From Salinicoccus albus DSM 19776 (GTDB lineage Bacteria > Bacillota > Bacilli > Staphylococcales > Salinicoccaceae): DNA of 64,000 nt. The stretch lies in NCBI RefSeq assembly GCF_000385175.1, contig NZ_ARQJ01000025.1, forward strand, positions 79,521-143,520, read 5' to 3'. The translations under genes and the position numbers were made by a program. This document shows positions 20,425 through 28,869 of this stretch, piece after piece. A model generated the notes under the pieces. It searched no databases. It worked only from the letters and a program-made list of their open reading frames with translations, and was not told where the DNA came from. How positions within the stretch are numbered: position 1 is the stretch's first letter; each line of letters opens with the position of its first letter.

Positions 20425-21291
20425 ATGTTTACTATAGTAGACCTATCTAACTGGAATTTTAGCTACGAAAAAATGGTGTCAGGTACTAGAAAGAAAACCT
20501 GGGTAAAGAATAGTAACCAGACATATTTATTTAAAGAGCCAAAATATAATTCTAATGAAATTTGGACTGAAAAAATTACCGCTGAAATAGGAAAGAAAAT
20601 CGGTTTTAATACTATGGAAGTTTGTTTTGCTGAAAATGGTGAAAGCCAAGGTGTAATACTAAAGAACTTCGTAAGAAAAGATGAAGAATCAATTGAAGGT
20701 GCTGAAATATTATCAGCCTTTATTGAAGGTTTCGATCCTTTTTCACTTAAAGATTATTTTATTGAGAATATTTTTGAGGCCCTGGAAGCGGAAGGGTACT
20801 TACCCTTTATACTTCAAGACTTAGTAGATCAATTTATTTTTGATATTCTAATCGCTAATCAGGATCGACATAGCGAAAATTGGGCCATTATTAGAAATGC
20901 TGAAGATCATACTATCAAATTTGCTCCAATTTATGATAATGGTTCTTCGTTAGGTTTTAATTTAGAAAGCAGTAATATGGAAAGATATAACTCTGGAGAA
21001 AAGAAATTAAGTTCATTCAATAACAAGTCTAAATCTATTATAGGCGTAAACTGTAAAGAAAGACCTAAATCAAAATTATTATTTTTATATTTACATATAA
21101 ACTTCAGGGACGAAGTGATAGAAAGTTGTAACAAAATTAATACATTGTCTGAAGAACATATTTTTCAAACACTATCAGACGTTCCAAAGGACATAATGCA
21201 GCATACGCAAAAAGAGTTTGTAACAAAATTGCTATTATCCAGAAAGGAAATGATTCTGGATTGGCAAAAGGAGTGTGAGTGTCATGAATAA
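20425..21291 (+). CDS. HipA-like Ser/Thr kinase domain protein (short, CtkA/HipT-like)
   Basis: A 288-residue stand-alone HipA-type kinase. Visible are a glycine loop MVSGTRKKTW at 16-25, an ATP-site lysine K37 in YLFKEPK, the catalytic loop NQDRHSEN at 145-152 and the metal-binding DNG at 171-173 in APIYDNGSSL. It lacks the N-terminal domain of full HipA, which resembles the next gene instead. ATG 20425 follows AGGGG; an upstream in-frame ATG lacks a site. It overlaps the next gene by eight bases. HipA kinases phosphorylate aminoacyl-tRNA synthetases in known cases; the target here is unknown. Base composition is clearly more AT-rich than in hsdR. Confidence 0.8.
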   Translation: MFTIVDLSNWNFSYEKMVSGTRKKTWVKNSNQTYLFKEPKYNSNEIWTEKITAEIGKKIGFNTMEVCFAENGESQGVILKNFVRKDEESIEGAEILSAFIEGFDPFSLKDYFIENIFEALEAEGYLPFILQDLVDQFIFDILIANQDRHSENWAIIRNAEDHTIKFAPIYDNGSSLGFNLESSNMERYNSGEKKLSSFNNKSKSIIGVNCKERPKSKLLFLYLHINFRDEVIESCNKINTLSEEHIFQTLSDVPKDIMQHTQKEFVTKLLLSRKEMILDWQKECECHE

Positions 21292-22030
21292 GCTCTGGTT
21301 AATTTGGCAAAATGAAGATACTAGAAAGAAATATCATATAGGGACTTTAACTAAACAAAAGGATCACTATTTCTTTGAATACAGTAATAAATATAAATTT
21401 AGAGGTCTAAGAGATGCTCAAAAAAATGGGTATTCATATTTATTCCCTTTTAAAGACTTAGACAAAAAATATAGAAACAGCGTAATGTTTCCAACGTTTA
21501 CTAAAAGACTCCCCAGTAAAAGCAGACCTGATTATGTAAAGCTTTTGAAGATGTTTGGTTTAGATGAAAATGCTTCAGATATGGAAATCTTGAGGATTAC
21601 GAAAGGTAAGACAGGTGTTGATAATTACGAGTTTATAACACCCCTCACAGTAGAAGGGAATAAGTTAGATACTCAATTTTTCATAGAGGGTATTAGACAT
21701 TATGATTTTTCAGATATAGCTAATCCTGAAAAGTATTTTGAAGAAAATCCTGAATTAAATCTGATCAAAGATCCGATGGTGCATGATTCTACAGCAATTA
21801 AAATTTTAACTAAAAACAATCATGTACTTGGTTATATTCCTGCTGTATATTCTAAGATTTTAACTGAGATGATGGATTGTACTCGATTAAAATTAAATGT
21901 GAGTCATGTAAATAGAGACACTCTGCCTCAATTGGCTTTATACGTAAATATTAAAGCTTCTATACCTCTATCATTTTTAAATGAATTTTCAGATGACTTT
22001 GAAATTATGGATATGGAATCCAGAGTATAA
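21284..22030 (+). CDS. HipA N-domain-like / HIRAN domain protein
   Basis: A 248-residue protein coupled to the kinase (ATG overlaps its stop; AAAGGAG about 10 bases upstream). The first 120 residues resemble the HipA N-terminal subdomain: KKYHIGTL, FFEYSNKYKF, LFPFKDL, then FTKRLPSKSRPDYVKLLKMFGL and TGVDNYEF. The C-terminal 110 residues look like a HIRAN domain, with FFIEGIRHYDF, DSTAIKIL and NHVLGYIPAVYS. HIRAN domains bind DNA ends or stalled forks in other proteins. Together the pair resembles a HipA split in two, reverse of the usual domain order, with a DNA-sensing module added (inference). Confidence 0.7.
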   Translation: MNKLWLIWQNEDTRKKYHIGTLTKQKDHYFFEYSNKYKFRGLRDAQKNGYSYLFPFKDLDKKYRNSVMFPTFTKRLPSKSRPDYVKLLKMFGLDENASDMEILRITKGKTGVDNYEFITPLTVEGNKLDTQFFIEGIRHYDFSDIANPEKYFEENPELNLIKDPMVHDSTAIKILTKNNHVLGYIPAVYSKILTEMMDCTRLKLNVSHVNRDTLPQLALYVNIKASIPLSFLNEFSDDFEIMDMESRV

Positions 22031-22047
22031 AAGATAAATTAATTCAT

Positions 22048-22075
22048 AAGCAGCTCGGGAGAGTTGCTTTTTTAT
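22048..22075 (+). terminator. Probable terminator of the kinase-HIRAN operon
   Basis: Stem AAGCAGCT / AGTTGCTT with one G-T pair and a six-base loop, followed by TTTTTATTTT. It lies 18 bases after the stop codon. Confidence 0.6.
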
Positions 22076-22166
22076 TTTCAGTTTTAGTAGAAAATGATTT
22101 ATACAAGAGGTTTGTCATCTTTAAATTTAGAAGGATTAAAATAATTAAGAATGGCTTTTTCCCTTC

Positions 22167-23090
22167 TTAATTATTTTCGAAGCTCTCATTAATGAATGGT
22201 TTTGCTTTTTCTAGGTCTTCTTCGCTTCTTAAAGTGAGTGCAACGTTACCTGTTCCATAATGTCCAATATTGGTAACATCTCTGCTGAAGCCTTTTTCAA
22301 ATTCAATTTTTGAACTATCACCTTTCACATAGATAATTATTGCTTGTTTTCTGGGAAATGCTTCTACACATACAAAATTTTTAATTCTCTTAAACGCTCC
22401 ATAGAATTTTAATTTTTTGAATTGAATTTCGTCACTTAAAGCCATTATATAGTCATGTAGACTTTCAAAAATGTTACTTAAATTTTCATCTATTAGAGTA
22501 AGGTTATCTTCAAAAGTATTTTGATAGTTGGCAGTTCTAATCATATTTATTGATGAAACAGGCGCTGTAGCTTGATTGTTTTGAGCTGTCGTCGTATTTA
22601 CTAAGTCTAGTAATAAATAATTATCTTCATAATGCTTATATCTATATAACTCAATATTTCTATCAATTAACTGCACAGCATGTTCATCATATTTCGTAAA
22701 ACCGCCTGCTATACAAACTAACCTAGGATTGGTCCAATCCATTTCATTCGCGATTGCTTTGCCGTATTTCTCCATTACCAGCATTTTGAATTCAGCTTTA
22801 TGGTCTAATAACCATTCAAGGTAAAATAAACCTTGATTGATTACATTCTCATTTGTTGCCCTTTTATATTCTATTATCACGGGGGAATTATTCTCGTCTA
22901 TACCTAATGTATCAATTCTACCTCCATGCTTTGGCCCTGTCGGATATTCACTTCCTAAGAATTTGATACCCAGAAAGGTATCTAAATTATTCTCAATCAT
23001 TATTTGCAATGTTTTTTCTATAGTCATTGATTTGCCTACTAATTCAGTTACCTCATTATTGTTTAAAGAAAATAATTTTATATCTCCCAA
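22167..23090 (-). CDS. PD-(D/E)XK-like nuclease-fold protein with C-terminal DUF5655
   Basis: A 307-residue protein. The first half carries GGRIDTLGID and VIIEYKRA, giving D60 and E74-x-K76 of a PD-(D/E)XK fold as in RecB/NucS-like nucleases. The last 100 residues (ESLHDYIMAL, FKKLKFYGAFKRIKNFVCVEAF, GHYGTGNVALTL) resemble DUF5655. The start is TTG 23090 with AGGGGA upstream. It is convergent to the kinase-HIRAN pair and sits by the RM operon. Nuclease activity is an inference from the motif; similar proteins are sometimes annotated only by domain name. Confidence 0.7.
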   Translation of the reverse strand: MGDIKLFSLNNNEVTELVGKSMTIEKTLQIMIENNLDTFLGIKFLGSEYPTGPKHGGRIDTLGIDENNSPVIIEYKRATNENVINQGLFYLEWLLDHKAEFKMLVMEKYGKAIANEMDWTNPRLVCIAGGFTKYDEHAVQLIDRNIELYRYKHYEDNYLLLDLVNTTTAQNNQATAPVSSINMIRTANYQNTFEDNLTLIDENLSNIFESLHDYIMALSDEIQFKKLKFYGAFKRIKNFVCVEAFPRKQAIIIYVKGDSSKIEFEKGFSRDVTNIGHYGTGNVALTLRSEEDLEKAKPFINESFENN

Positions 23091-23118
23091 ATATATCCCC
23101 TGCCATTTCGTTTAGAAT

Positions 23119-24326
23119 GGTGGATTTTATAATGAAACTACCCACCTTTGATACAAAAAACGCCATGTGAATTTCATGTTATATTGAAGTTACCACAACT
23201 CTCAATAAAAGATGAAATCACATGACACAAATTCATGATAACATGCCACGCCGTAAGGGCAAACACTTAACACGTGATGAACCGATCCAGACCAAAGTTT
23301 TAAATAAAAAAGGGGGATTTGAACCGTTCAATTGCACAGGCCATCGGCTGTAATCGTCAAACAGTAAAAAATGAACTGGATTGCAGGTCAGTATCCCTGC
23401 ATTCATAGAATGGGGCGGATACAAAGATATTTGAAGACGGATGATCGCCCGACACTGTCATCGGTTATTTGAGGTGCAATTTTCCGTATGCCACAGCACG
23501 ACTGCCGTGTACGATGACAATCTATCATTGGATCAACGTTGGGATGATGCGGACGAAGAATATCGATTTGCTTGAGAAAGTCAGCCGTGCGCCCAGAATG
23601 CCCGGCCGACACGGTCAAGAAAACAAGCACAAGCTGGGGTTTTCCATTGAAGCCCGGCCGAAATATATTGAAGACCGAGCAGAATTTAGACACTGGGAAA
23701 TTGATACGGTACTGGGCATCAAAGGCGAAGATGATGCCGTACTCATGACCCTGGCGGCGCGTAAAACACGGTTTGAGTGCATCATTAAAGTCGACCGGAA
23801 GGATACGTCATCGATTTCAAAAGCCGTTCAATCCCTGGCCGCGCGCACCGGTACAGACATGCGTGCCCTGTTTAAAACCATCACTTCAGATAACGGGTCG
23901 GAGTTCAGCACTTTAGAAATGAATTTAAAAGAAACCACCCAAGTGTATTTCAGTCACCCGTATGCTGCTTATGAACGCGGCACCAGTGAAAACCAGCACA
24001 AATTGATTCAACGATTGATACCGAAAAGTCAGCCCATCAGTACAGTAAGTGCGCAGGACACCTTGCGCGTCCAAAAGTGGATGAATACGTATCCGCGGAA
24101 GCAGCTTAATTACCGCACGTCCCAGGACGCATTAATGGCAGAGATTAAGCAAATCGTTTATAAAAGTGTAAAATCACCCCACAGGGGAGAGGAAATGCCC
24201 TTCATCCATTCACAATCTCTCCATACCGGAGACTGGATCAATGGCAAACTTAAACTTGAAATTCGCGTTAAATATATAAAACCAATCGTTCACAAACACT
24301 TACCTTTTGTTGATTCGTTCCTGTAA
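23119..24326 (+). mobile_element. Decayed IS30-family insertion sequence
   Basis: The left end, from GGTGGATTTTATAATG at 23119, recurs at 33655, marking a shared element. Inside the left part ATGTGAATTTCATG is matched in inverted form near 24255-24275 (TTGAAATTCGCG), which may be the terminal inverted repeats. The transposase is broken (next entry). No target-site duplication could be identified by eye, and the exact right end is uncertain. Confidence 0.7.
23222..24326 (+). pseudogene. IS30-family transposase, frameshifted
   Basis: The N-terminus (KGKHLTRDE then, in another frame, NRSIAQAIGCNRQTVKNEL) is the IS30 helix-turn-helix; the run of A and G near 23310 marks one frameshift. Further breaks occur before about 23469. 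The catalytic part is open from there: EIDTVLGIKG, TSDNGSEFS, HPYAAYERGTSENQH and the DDE motif are all present. The last 50 codons do not look like transposase and may read past the element's end. The protein is unlikely to be active. Confidence 0.8.
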
Positions 24327-24425
24327 TATGAAGGAATTTCATAGAAAAATGAGATTAGCATCGTTTATAGGATAGTACGCTATGGTTATGAATTCAGTAA
24401 GGGCGACCTTTGATAAAAATCTATT

Positions 24426-25903
24426 TTATTTCATAGATCCTGTTTCTTCATAGTTAATGTACCAAGAGAGTGCCTCTTGAAGCATATGCGGCCACTGCCC
24501 ACCTTTTTGACATGCCCTTTTAAAATAGGACATTAAAGGCTCCCTAAAATGCGGTGCGGCGCAATTTTCAATAAGTAACTGTGCCCGCTCTCGAGGACTT
24601 TTTCCTCGAAGGTCAGCTACGCCTTGTTCTGTCACTACTACGTGAATATCATGTGCAGTGTGATCCACATGCCCTATCATAGGAAGAATTGTTGAAATTT
24701 TCCCGCCTTTTCGAGTGGATGGCAGCACCATGATGGATATAAGTGCATTTCTCGTAAAGTCCCCGCTTCCACCGATTCCGTTTAATAACCAGGATCCACG
24801 CACCGCTGTTGAATTTGCATTTCCATAAATATCTACTTCAACAGCTGAATTGACAGCTATGACACCTAACCTTCTGAGGACTTCTGGGTGATTAGTTATC
24901 GACTGCGGCCTTATGATTAAGGACGATCGATACTTATTAAAATGATTCGTGAACTCAGTTTGAGCAGCCTTAGAAAGAGCTAAAGTGCCGGCTGAAGCCT
25001 TTTGGATCGTACCTTCTTCAGTCCTTCTAATACATTGTCATGAACAACTTCGGAGTACAAGCTTAAGGGAGCCAGTGTTTCAGATAAACGATTGGTTATA
25101 AAATTTCCTAAATTCCCCACTCCTATTTGAAATGGCTGAGTTGAGGAGATTTGATCATCGGATTTAATGTCTTTTAAGAAATCGCTTACATTTGTTCCTA
25201 TAGAAATTGTTTCTTTATCAGGCTGAGTATACGTATAACCAGTATCCGTTTTATCACTTGATACAATTGCCACGATTTTGTTTTTATCAACACCGATCTC
25301 TGAAGTTCCAATTCGGTCACTTACACTAAATATTGGAATATGATCCTTTTTGCCGAGAGAAGGTATGTCAATGATATCACGCATTCCGTGAAATTCTTCT
25401 TCATTTCCTACGTTAAGTTCTAATATTACCTTTCTTGCCTGCTTTAAATAATCAGGCGTATTATCGACTGAAAAACGAGGAATTAATCCTCCACTTTCTG
25501 TTATTCCTGAAATCTCGATCAATGCAATATCCGGCGCTCCCCATTGCTTTGCGTCAATACCTTCCGCAACACGCCCTATATGGTAGTCGCTATACGTCAA
25601 TTCCCCATTATTGATTAAGCTGCGTATATCTTTTGATGACTGGTATGGGGACAATCTGCTTATGCCTCTGTTTTTAATCCAATTATCCATTTCAGAACCC
25701 ACAGCTCCACTGGTGACAAGTGTAATATCACGGGGACCCTTGCTTCCAAGATTTGCAAGGGAGGCTGGTACAACCTTTGGATACCCGACTTTAGAAAAGC
25801 CGCTGGTTACTACTGTCATACCGCTTTCAATATATCTCGTCGCTGATTCTGGGCTCATGATCTTATTTTTATATTCTTCGGGAATGATATCGTTTAAAGC
25901 CAT
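24426..25903 (-). pseudogene. Acetyl-CoA hydrolase / succinate CoA-transferase family, frameshifted
   Basis: Family members move CoA between acetate, succinate or propionate. The N-terminal 307 codons (start ATG 25903, AAGGTGG upstream) show SGFSKVGYPKVVP, FSVDNTPDYLKQARKVI, VGNLGNFI and LYSEVVHDN, then end prematurely. From about 25020 the rest continues in another frame, with QKASAGTLAL, VIAVNSAVEVDIYGN, GIGGSGDFTRNA and VTEQGVADLRGKSPRERA, up to the stop at 24426. A single indel near 25015-25025 explains the break. All else is conserved, so the loss looks recent, or it is a sequencing error. Confidence 0.85.
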
Positions 25904-25963
25904 TTTAAATAACCACCTTTTAAAATTTTAATCCTCACTTTATCCCAAACTTTTTAAATGAAA

Positions 25964-26920
25964 TTATTCATTCACTTGATAATCGAGTGACTCTTGCTTC
26001 AAGGCTTTCACTGCCTGATCAGACGCAACTTCTGCCATTTTATTTCTTGCTTCATAGGTATCGTTGCCAATGTGAGGTGTGAGAATTACATTATCAAGTT
26101 TTGTGAGTTTTTCATTGATATGTGGTTCTGCTTCGTGCACATCGAGTGCTGCCGCTTTTATCTGGTTATTCTCTAAAGCTTCTGCAAGGGCCTCTTCATC
26201 CACGACACCGCCGCGTGCAGTATTAATGAAATATGCGGTTTCTTTCATTTGTTCAAATTCCTTTTTGCTGATTAAGTAATGCGATTCTTCTGTGTAATTC
26301 ACTTGTGTAATCACATAATCTGCTTCTTTTAATGCTTCACCAAGACTTACTTTTTCAGCATTGATTGTTGCATCTTTTTCTTCAAAATCAACATATAGAA
26401 TTTTCATATCAAAAACTTGAGCAAGTTTTCCAATATACTGTCCGATCTGACCAAAGCCGATGATTGCAAGTGTTTTATCGATGACCTGATTGCCGCCGAG
26501 ATATCCCATGACCTGCCATCCGTCAAATTCATTCTTGACCGCCATTTCATGGCTCGACAGCACTCTGCGTGATAATGCAAGCATCGACGTAATTGCTAGT
26601 TCGGCAGTTGATGCTACTGATTCATGTACAGGTGTGTTTGTTACAGGAATATTATGGTTTTTAGCGGATTCGATATCGACATTGTTATATCCGGAACCGA
26701 TGTTTGCAATAATTTTCAAGTCGGAATTCATATTGATAATGTCACTCGGAACATTTACATTAACACCGGTTATTAATGCATCTGCATCTTTAATATTTTT
26801 AATGATTTGATGCTGATCAGGGGTCGTTAATTCATTATGCATATCTAGTTCAAAGTTCTGTTTTTTAATGATTTTTACTGCATTTTCAGGCAGTTTTACG
26901 GCACTATAAATTTTCTGCAT
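25964..26920 (-). CDS. D-2-hydroxyacid dehydrogenase (NAD-dependent)
   Basis: A 318-residue dehydrogenase of the D-isomer-specific 2-hydroxyacid family (glyoxylate/hydroxypyruvate reductase-like). The nucleotide-binding IGFGQIGQ near residue 153 and the catalytic set, arginine in NTARGGVVDEEAL, glutamate in HEAEP and histidine in LTPHIGNDTYEAR, are all present. The partner strand is catalytically complete, so it should be active. The substrate cannot be read from sequence. It lies 60 bases upstream of the broken CoA-transferase on the same strand and may once have formed an operon with it. Confidence 0.9.
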   Translation of the reverse strand: MQKIYSAVKLPENAVKIIKKQNFELDMHNELTTPDQHQIIKNIKDADALITGVNVNVPSDIINMNSDLKIIANIGSGYNNVDIESAKNHNIPVTNTPVHESVASTAELAITSMLALSRRVLSSHEMAVKNEFDGWQVMGYLGGNQVIDKTLAIIGFGQIGQYIGKLAQVFDMKILYVDFEEKDATINAEKVSLGEALKEADYVITQVNYTEESHYLISKKEFEQMKETAYFINTARGGVVDEEALAEALENNQIKAAALDVHEAEPHINEKLTKLDNVILTPHIGNDTYEARNKMAEVASDQAVKALKQESLDYQVNE

Positions 26921-27234
26921 ATTTTAACCTGCTTTCTAACTCTTTTAAAATTAGTACTACTTTTGTTAAATCCTATATCCTAAATTGGGGAATCCAAACG
27001 TTAAATGAAAACGCTAACTTTCTGAACATTATTGCTTAGACTTTCAGATTCCTTTCCTATCTTTACATATGACCTTATTTTCTTATGATAGTGAAATGTT
27101 CTGCTTGAAACTAATTCCTCTTCAAAAAGCGCCTAAGCCCCGCTACTTCCTAAAAATAATCTTTTATAAAATCTTATAAAAGAGAAAGATGCTGGACTGA
27201 CCCAGCAGTATGAGACACAGATAAAACACCGCAT
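26921..27234. other. Gene-free region upstream of cstR
   Basis: About 310 bases between the divergent dehydrogenase and cstR. It contains a small perfect hairpin, GCTGG-actga-CCAGC near 27191-27205, without a T tract, and the AT-rich promoter area of the dehydrogenase. No coding frame or riboswitch fold was recognised. Confidence 0.4.
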
Positions 27235-27279
27235 ATACCTGGCGGGGTATTTGACTTATTAACAGGATACTTGTATATT
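27235..27279 (+). promoter_or_regulatory. cstR promoter with CstR-type operator
   Basis: The 16-base imperfect palindrome ATACCTGGCGGGGTAT (27235-27250) abuts a -35 box TTGACT (27251-27256). A -10 box TATATT (27274-27279) follows after 17 bases. The palindrome resembles the two copies upstream of cstA and the GC-centred operators known for CsoR-family regulators, so cstR is likely autoregulated. Confidence 0.7.
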
Positions 27280-27311
27280 AAACGTAATAAATTAATGAAA
27301 AGGTGAGTTTA

Positions 27312-27596
27312 ATGACTGAGTTTGATATACAAGTGGCTTATGATAAGGCGATCGTCAACAGGATCAACCGTTTACAGGGACAAATAAATGGTGCACTGAA
27401 AATGATTGAAGAAGGTCAAGGCTGCAGAGACGTCATCACTCAACTGAGCGCAGCCAAGAATGCACTCAACCGGACAATGAACATCATTGTCAGTGAAAAC
27501 CTTGTTCAATGCGTGAAGGAAACCATGGATAACCCTGATGAGAATGCAGATGAACTGGTGAAAGAAGCAGTTGAACTGCTCAACAAAAGCAAATAA
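27312..27596 (+). CDS. cstR: CsoR-family persulfide-sensing repressor CstR
   Basis: A 94-residue all-helical repressor. Two cysteines, C38 in GQGCRD and C67 in VQCVKE, are 29 residues apart, the same spacing as the persulfide-sensing pair C31/C60 of S. aureus CstR. The histidine expected in copper-binding CsoR next to the second cysteine is absent (valine and lysine follow), which favours sulfur rather than copper sensing. The start ATG 27312 follows AAAGGTGAG; an upstream GTG is in frame. It lies upstream of cstA on the same strand, not divergent as in S. aureus. Confidence 0.9.
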   Translation: MTEFDIQVAYDKAIVNRINRLQGQINGALKMIEEGQGCRDVITQLSAAKNALNRTMNIIVSENLVQCVKETMDNPDENADELVKEAVELLNKSK

Positions 27597-27622
27597 ATCA
27601 TCTGTTTTATTTGCTAAAAATT

Positions 27623-27681
27623 ATACCCCTGCGGGTATTTGACAGGTGGATATTGCTGTGCTAATATACCCCTGCAGGTAT
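27623..27681 (+). promoter_or_regulatory. cstA promoter flanked by two CstR-type operators
   Basis: Two near-identical 16-base palindromes, ATACCCCTGCGGGTAT (27623-27638) and ATACCCCTGCAGGTAT (27666-27681), lie 43 bases apart. Between them TTGACA (27639-27644) and TAATAT (27662-27667), 17 bases apart, form the promoter; the second operator overlaps the -10 box. Bound repressor at both sites would block polymerase, with persulfide relieving repression. Confidence 0.85.
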
Positions 27682-27705
27682 TTAGAAGCGGGAAGGATTT
27701 TGAAT

Positions 27706-28806
27706 ATGAGTAAAACACAAGAACAGTATCACATTAATGATGCCGACCAATTGGTCGAAAAAAATGAATATTTACTGGATGTAAGAGAACCTTTTGAATA
27801 TGAAATGGGGCACATTGCTAAAGCGGACAATGTATCCGTAAATGAAATTGAAGAGCGTCTTGGGGAACTTCCCAAGGACAGAAGAATCCATGTATATTGC
27901 CAGCGTGGAACGCGTGGCGCAAATGCTGCAGAAATATTGGAGCGCAATGGATTTGATGCAGTAAACCTGGAAGAAGGCTATTCTGCATATACAGGTGAAT
28001 ATGACAGTGCAAATGACGTAAAAAGTGGGTCTGCTTCCATGTCAAACGCAAATATTGAACTCGATCCAAATCGGGTAAAAGTGGAAGCAAGAGGGCTCCA
28101 ATGTCCGGGGCCGCTTCTCAAAGTGAATGAGGTCATGGAAGAACTGGATTCAGGACAACAGTTGGAAATCACGGTGACAGACTTCGGTTTCTGTACAGAT
28201 GTTGAAGCATGGGCCCGTAAGACAGGTAATACTATTCTTAAAAATGAAAAATCCGATGATAAAGTCGTAGTGGTCCTCCAAAAGAATCCGCCGCAACCTG
28301 ACACAGAAGGTGCAGGCCATCAGATGGTGGAAACGAAAGACGGCGCAACAATGGTCGTATTCAGCGGAGATTTGGATAAAGCATTGGCGTCATTCATCAT
28401 TGCTACCGGCGCAAAAGGTATGGGGAAAGATGTCACGATGTTCTTCACATTCTGGGGACTGAATGTCATCAAAGATCCAAATGCACCGAAAAAGAAGAAA
28501 ACCGGTCTGGATAAAGCCTTTAGTATGATCATGCCGAAGTCTGCATCCAAACTTCCGATTTCCAACATGAACATGTTTGGGCTCGGCTCTAAAATGATTC
28601 AATACGTAATGAAGAAGAAAAAAGTTGATGCCCTTACTGAAATGATTGATAAGGCCGATAAACTCGGCGTCAAAATGGTGGCGTGCACAATGAGCATGGA
28701 TATCATGGCCATCGAGGAGGACGAATTGCTTTCCAACGTCAATTTCGGCGGTGTGGGCACCTACCTCGGGGATGCGGAAAACGGCAACTTGAACCTGTTC
28801 ATCTAA
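27706..28806 (+). CDS. cstA: Multidomain sulfurtransferase CstA (rhodanese-TusA-DsrE)
   Basis: A 366-residue cytosolic sulfur carrier. A rhodanese domain (LLDVREPFEYEMGHI; active-site C65 in VYCQRGTRG) comes first. A TusA-like domain follows with C133 in LQCPGPLLKV, then a DsrE-like domain with C327 in VACTMSMD. These cysteines can relay persulfide sulfur. ATG 27706 follows AAGGA; the frame is open 60 bases earlier into the operator, which is not plausible. The domain order equals S. aureus CstA. It is followed by cstB after 63 bases. Confidence 0.9.
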   Translation: MSKTQEQYHINDADQLVEKNEYLLDVREPFEYEMGHIAKADNVSVNEIEERLGELPKDRRIHVYCQRGTRGANAAEILERNGFDAVNLEEGYSAYTGEYDSANDVKSGSASMSNANIELDPNRVKVEARGLQCPGPLLKVNEVMEELDSGQQLEITVTDFGFCTDVEAWARKTGNTILKNEKSDDKVVVVLQKNPPQPDTEGAGHQMVETKDGATMVVFSGDLDKALASFIIATGAKGMGKDVTMFFTFWGLNVIKDPNAPKKKKTGLDKAFSMIMPKSASKLPISNMNMFGLGSKMIQYVMKKKKVDALTEMIDKADKLGVKMVACTMSMDIMAIEEDELLSNVNFGGVGTYLGDAENGNLNLFI

Positions 28807-28817
28807 TTGAACAGGTT
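28792..28817 (+). other. Intercistronic hairpin at the cstA stop codon
   Basis: A 10-base perfect stem AACCTGTTCA / TGAACAGGTT closes a six-base loop that contains the stop codon region of cstA. No T tract follows, so it is more likely an mRNA-stabilising or processing element than a terminator. Confidence 0.5.
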
Positions 28818-28869
28818 GCCCAGCGCATTAAAGCAATCATTAATTTAAAATTTCAAGGAGTGTATATCA

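Noticed and set aside
13540..24400. A complete SCC element
   Set aside because: No ccr recombinase genes and no second att-like repeat were found; only the insertion position fits.
27303..27596. Copper-sensing CsoR
   Set aside because: The histidine expected next to the second cysteine is missing and the locus encodes persulfide enzymes, favouring CstR.
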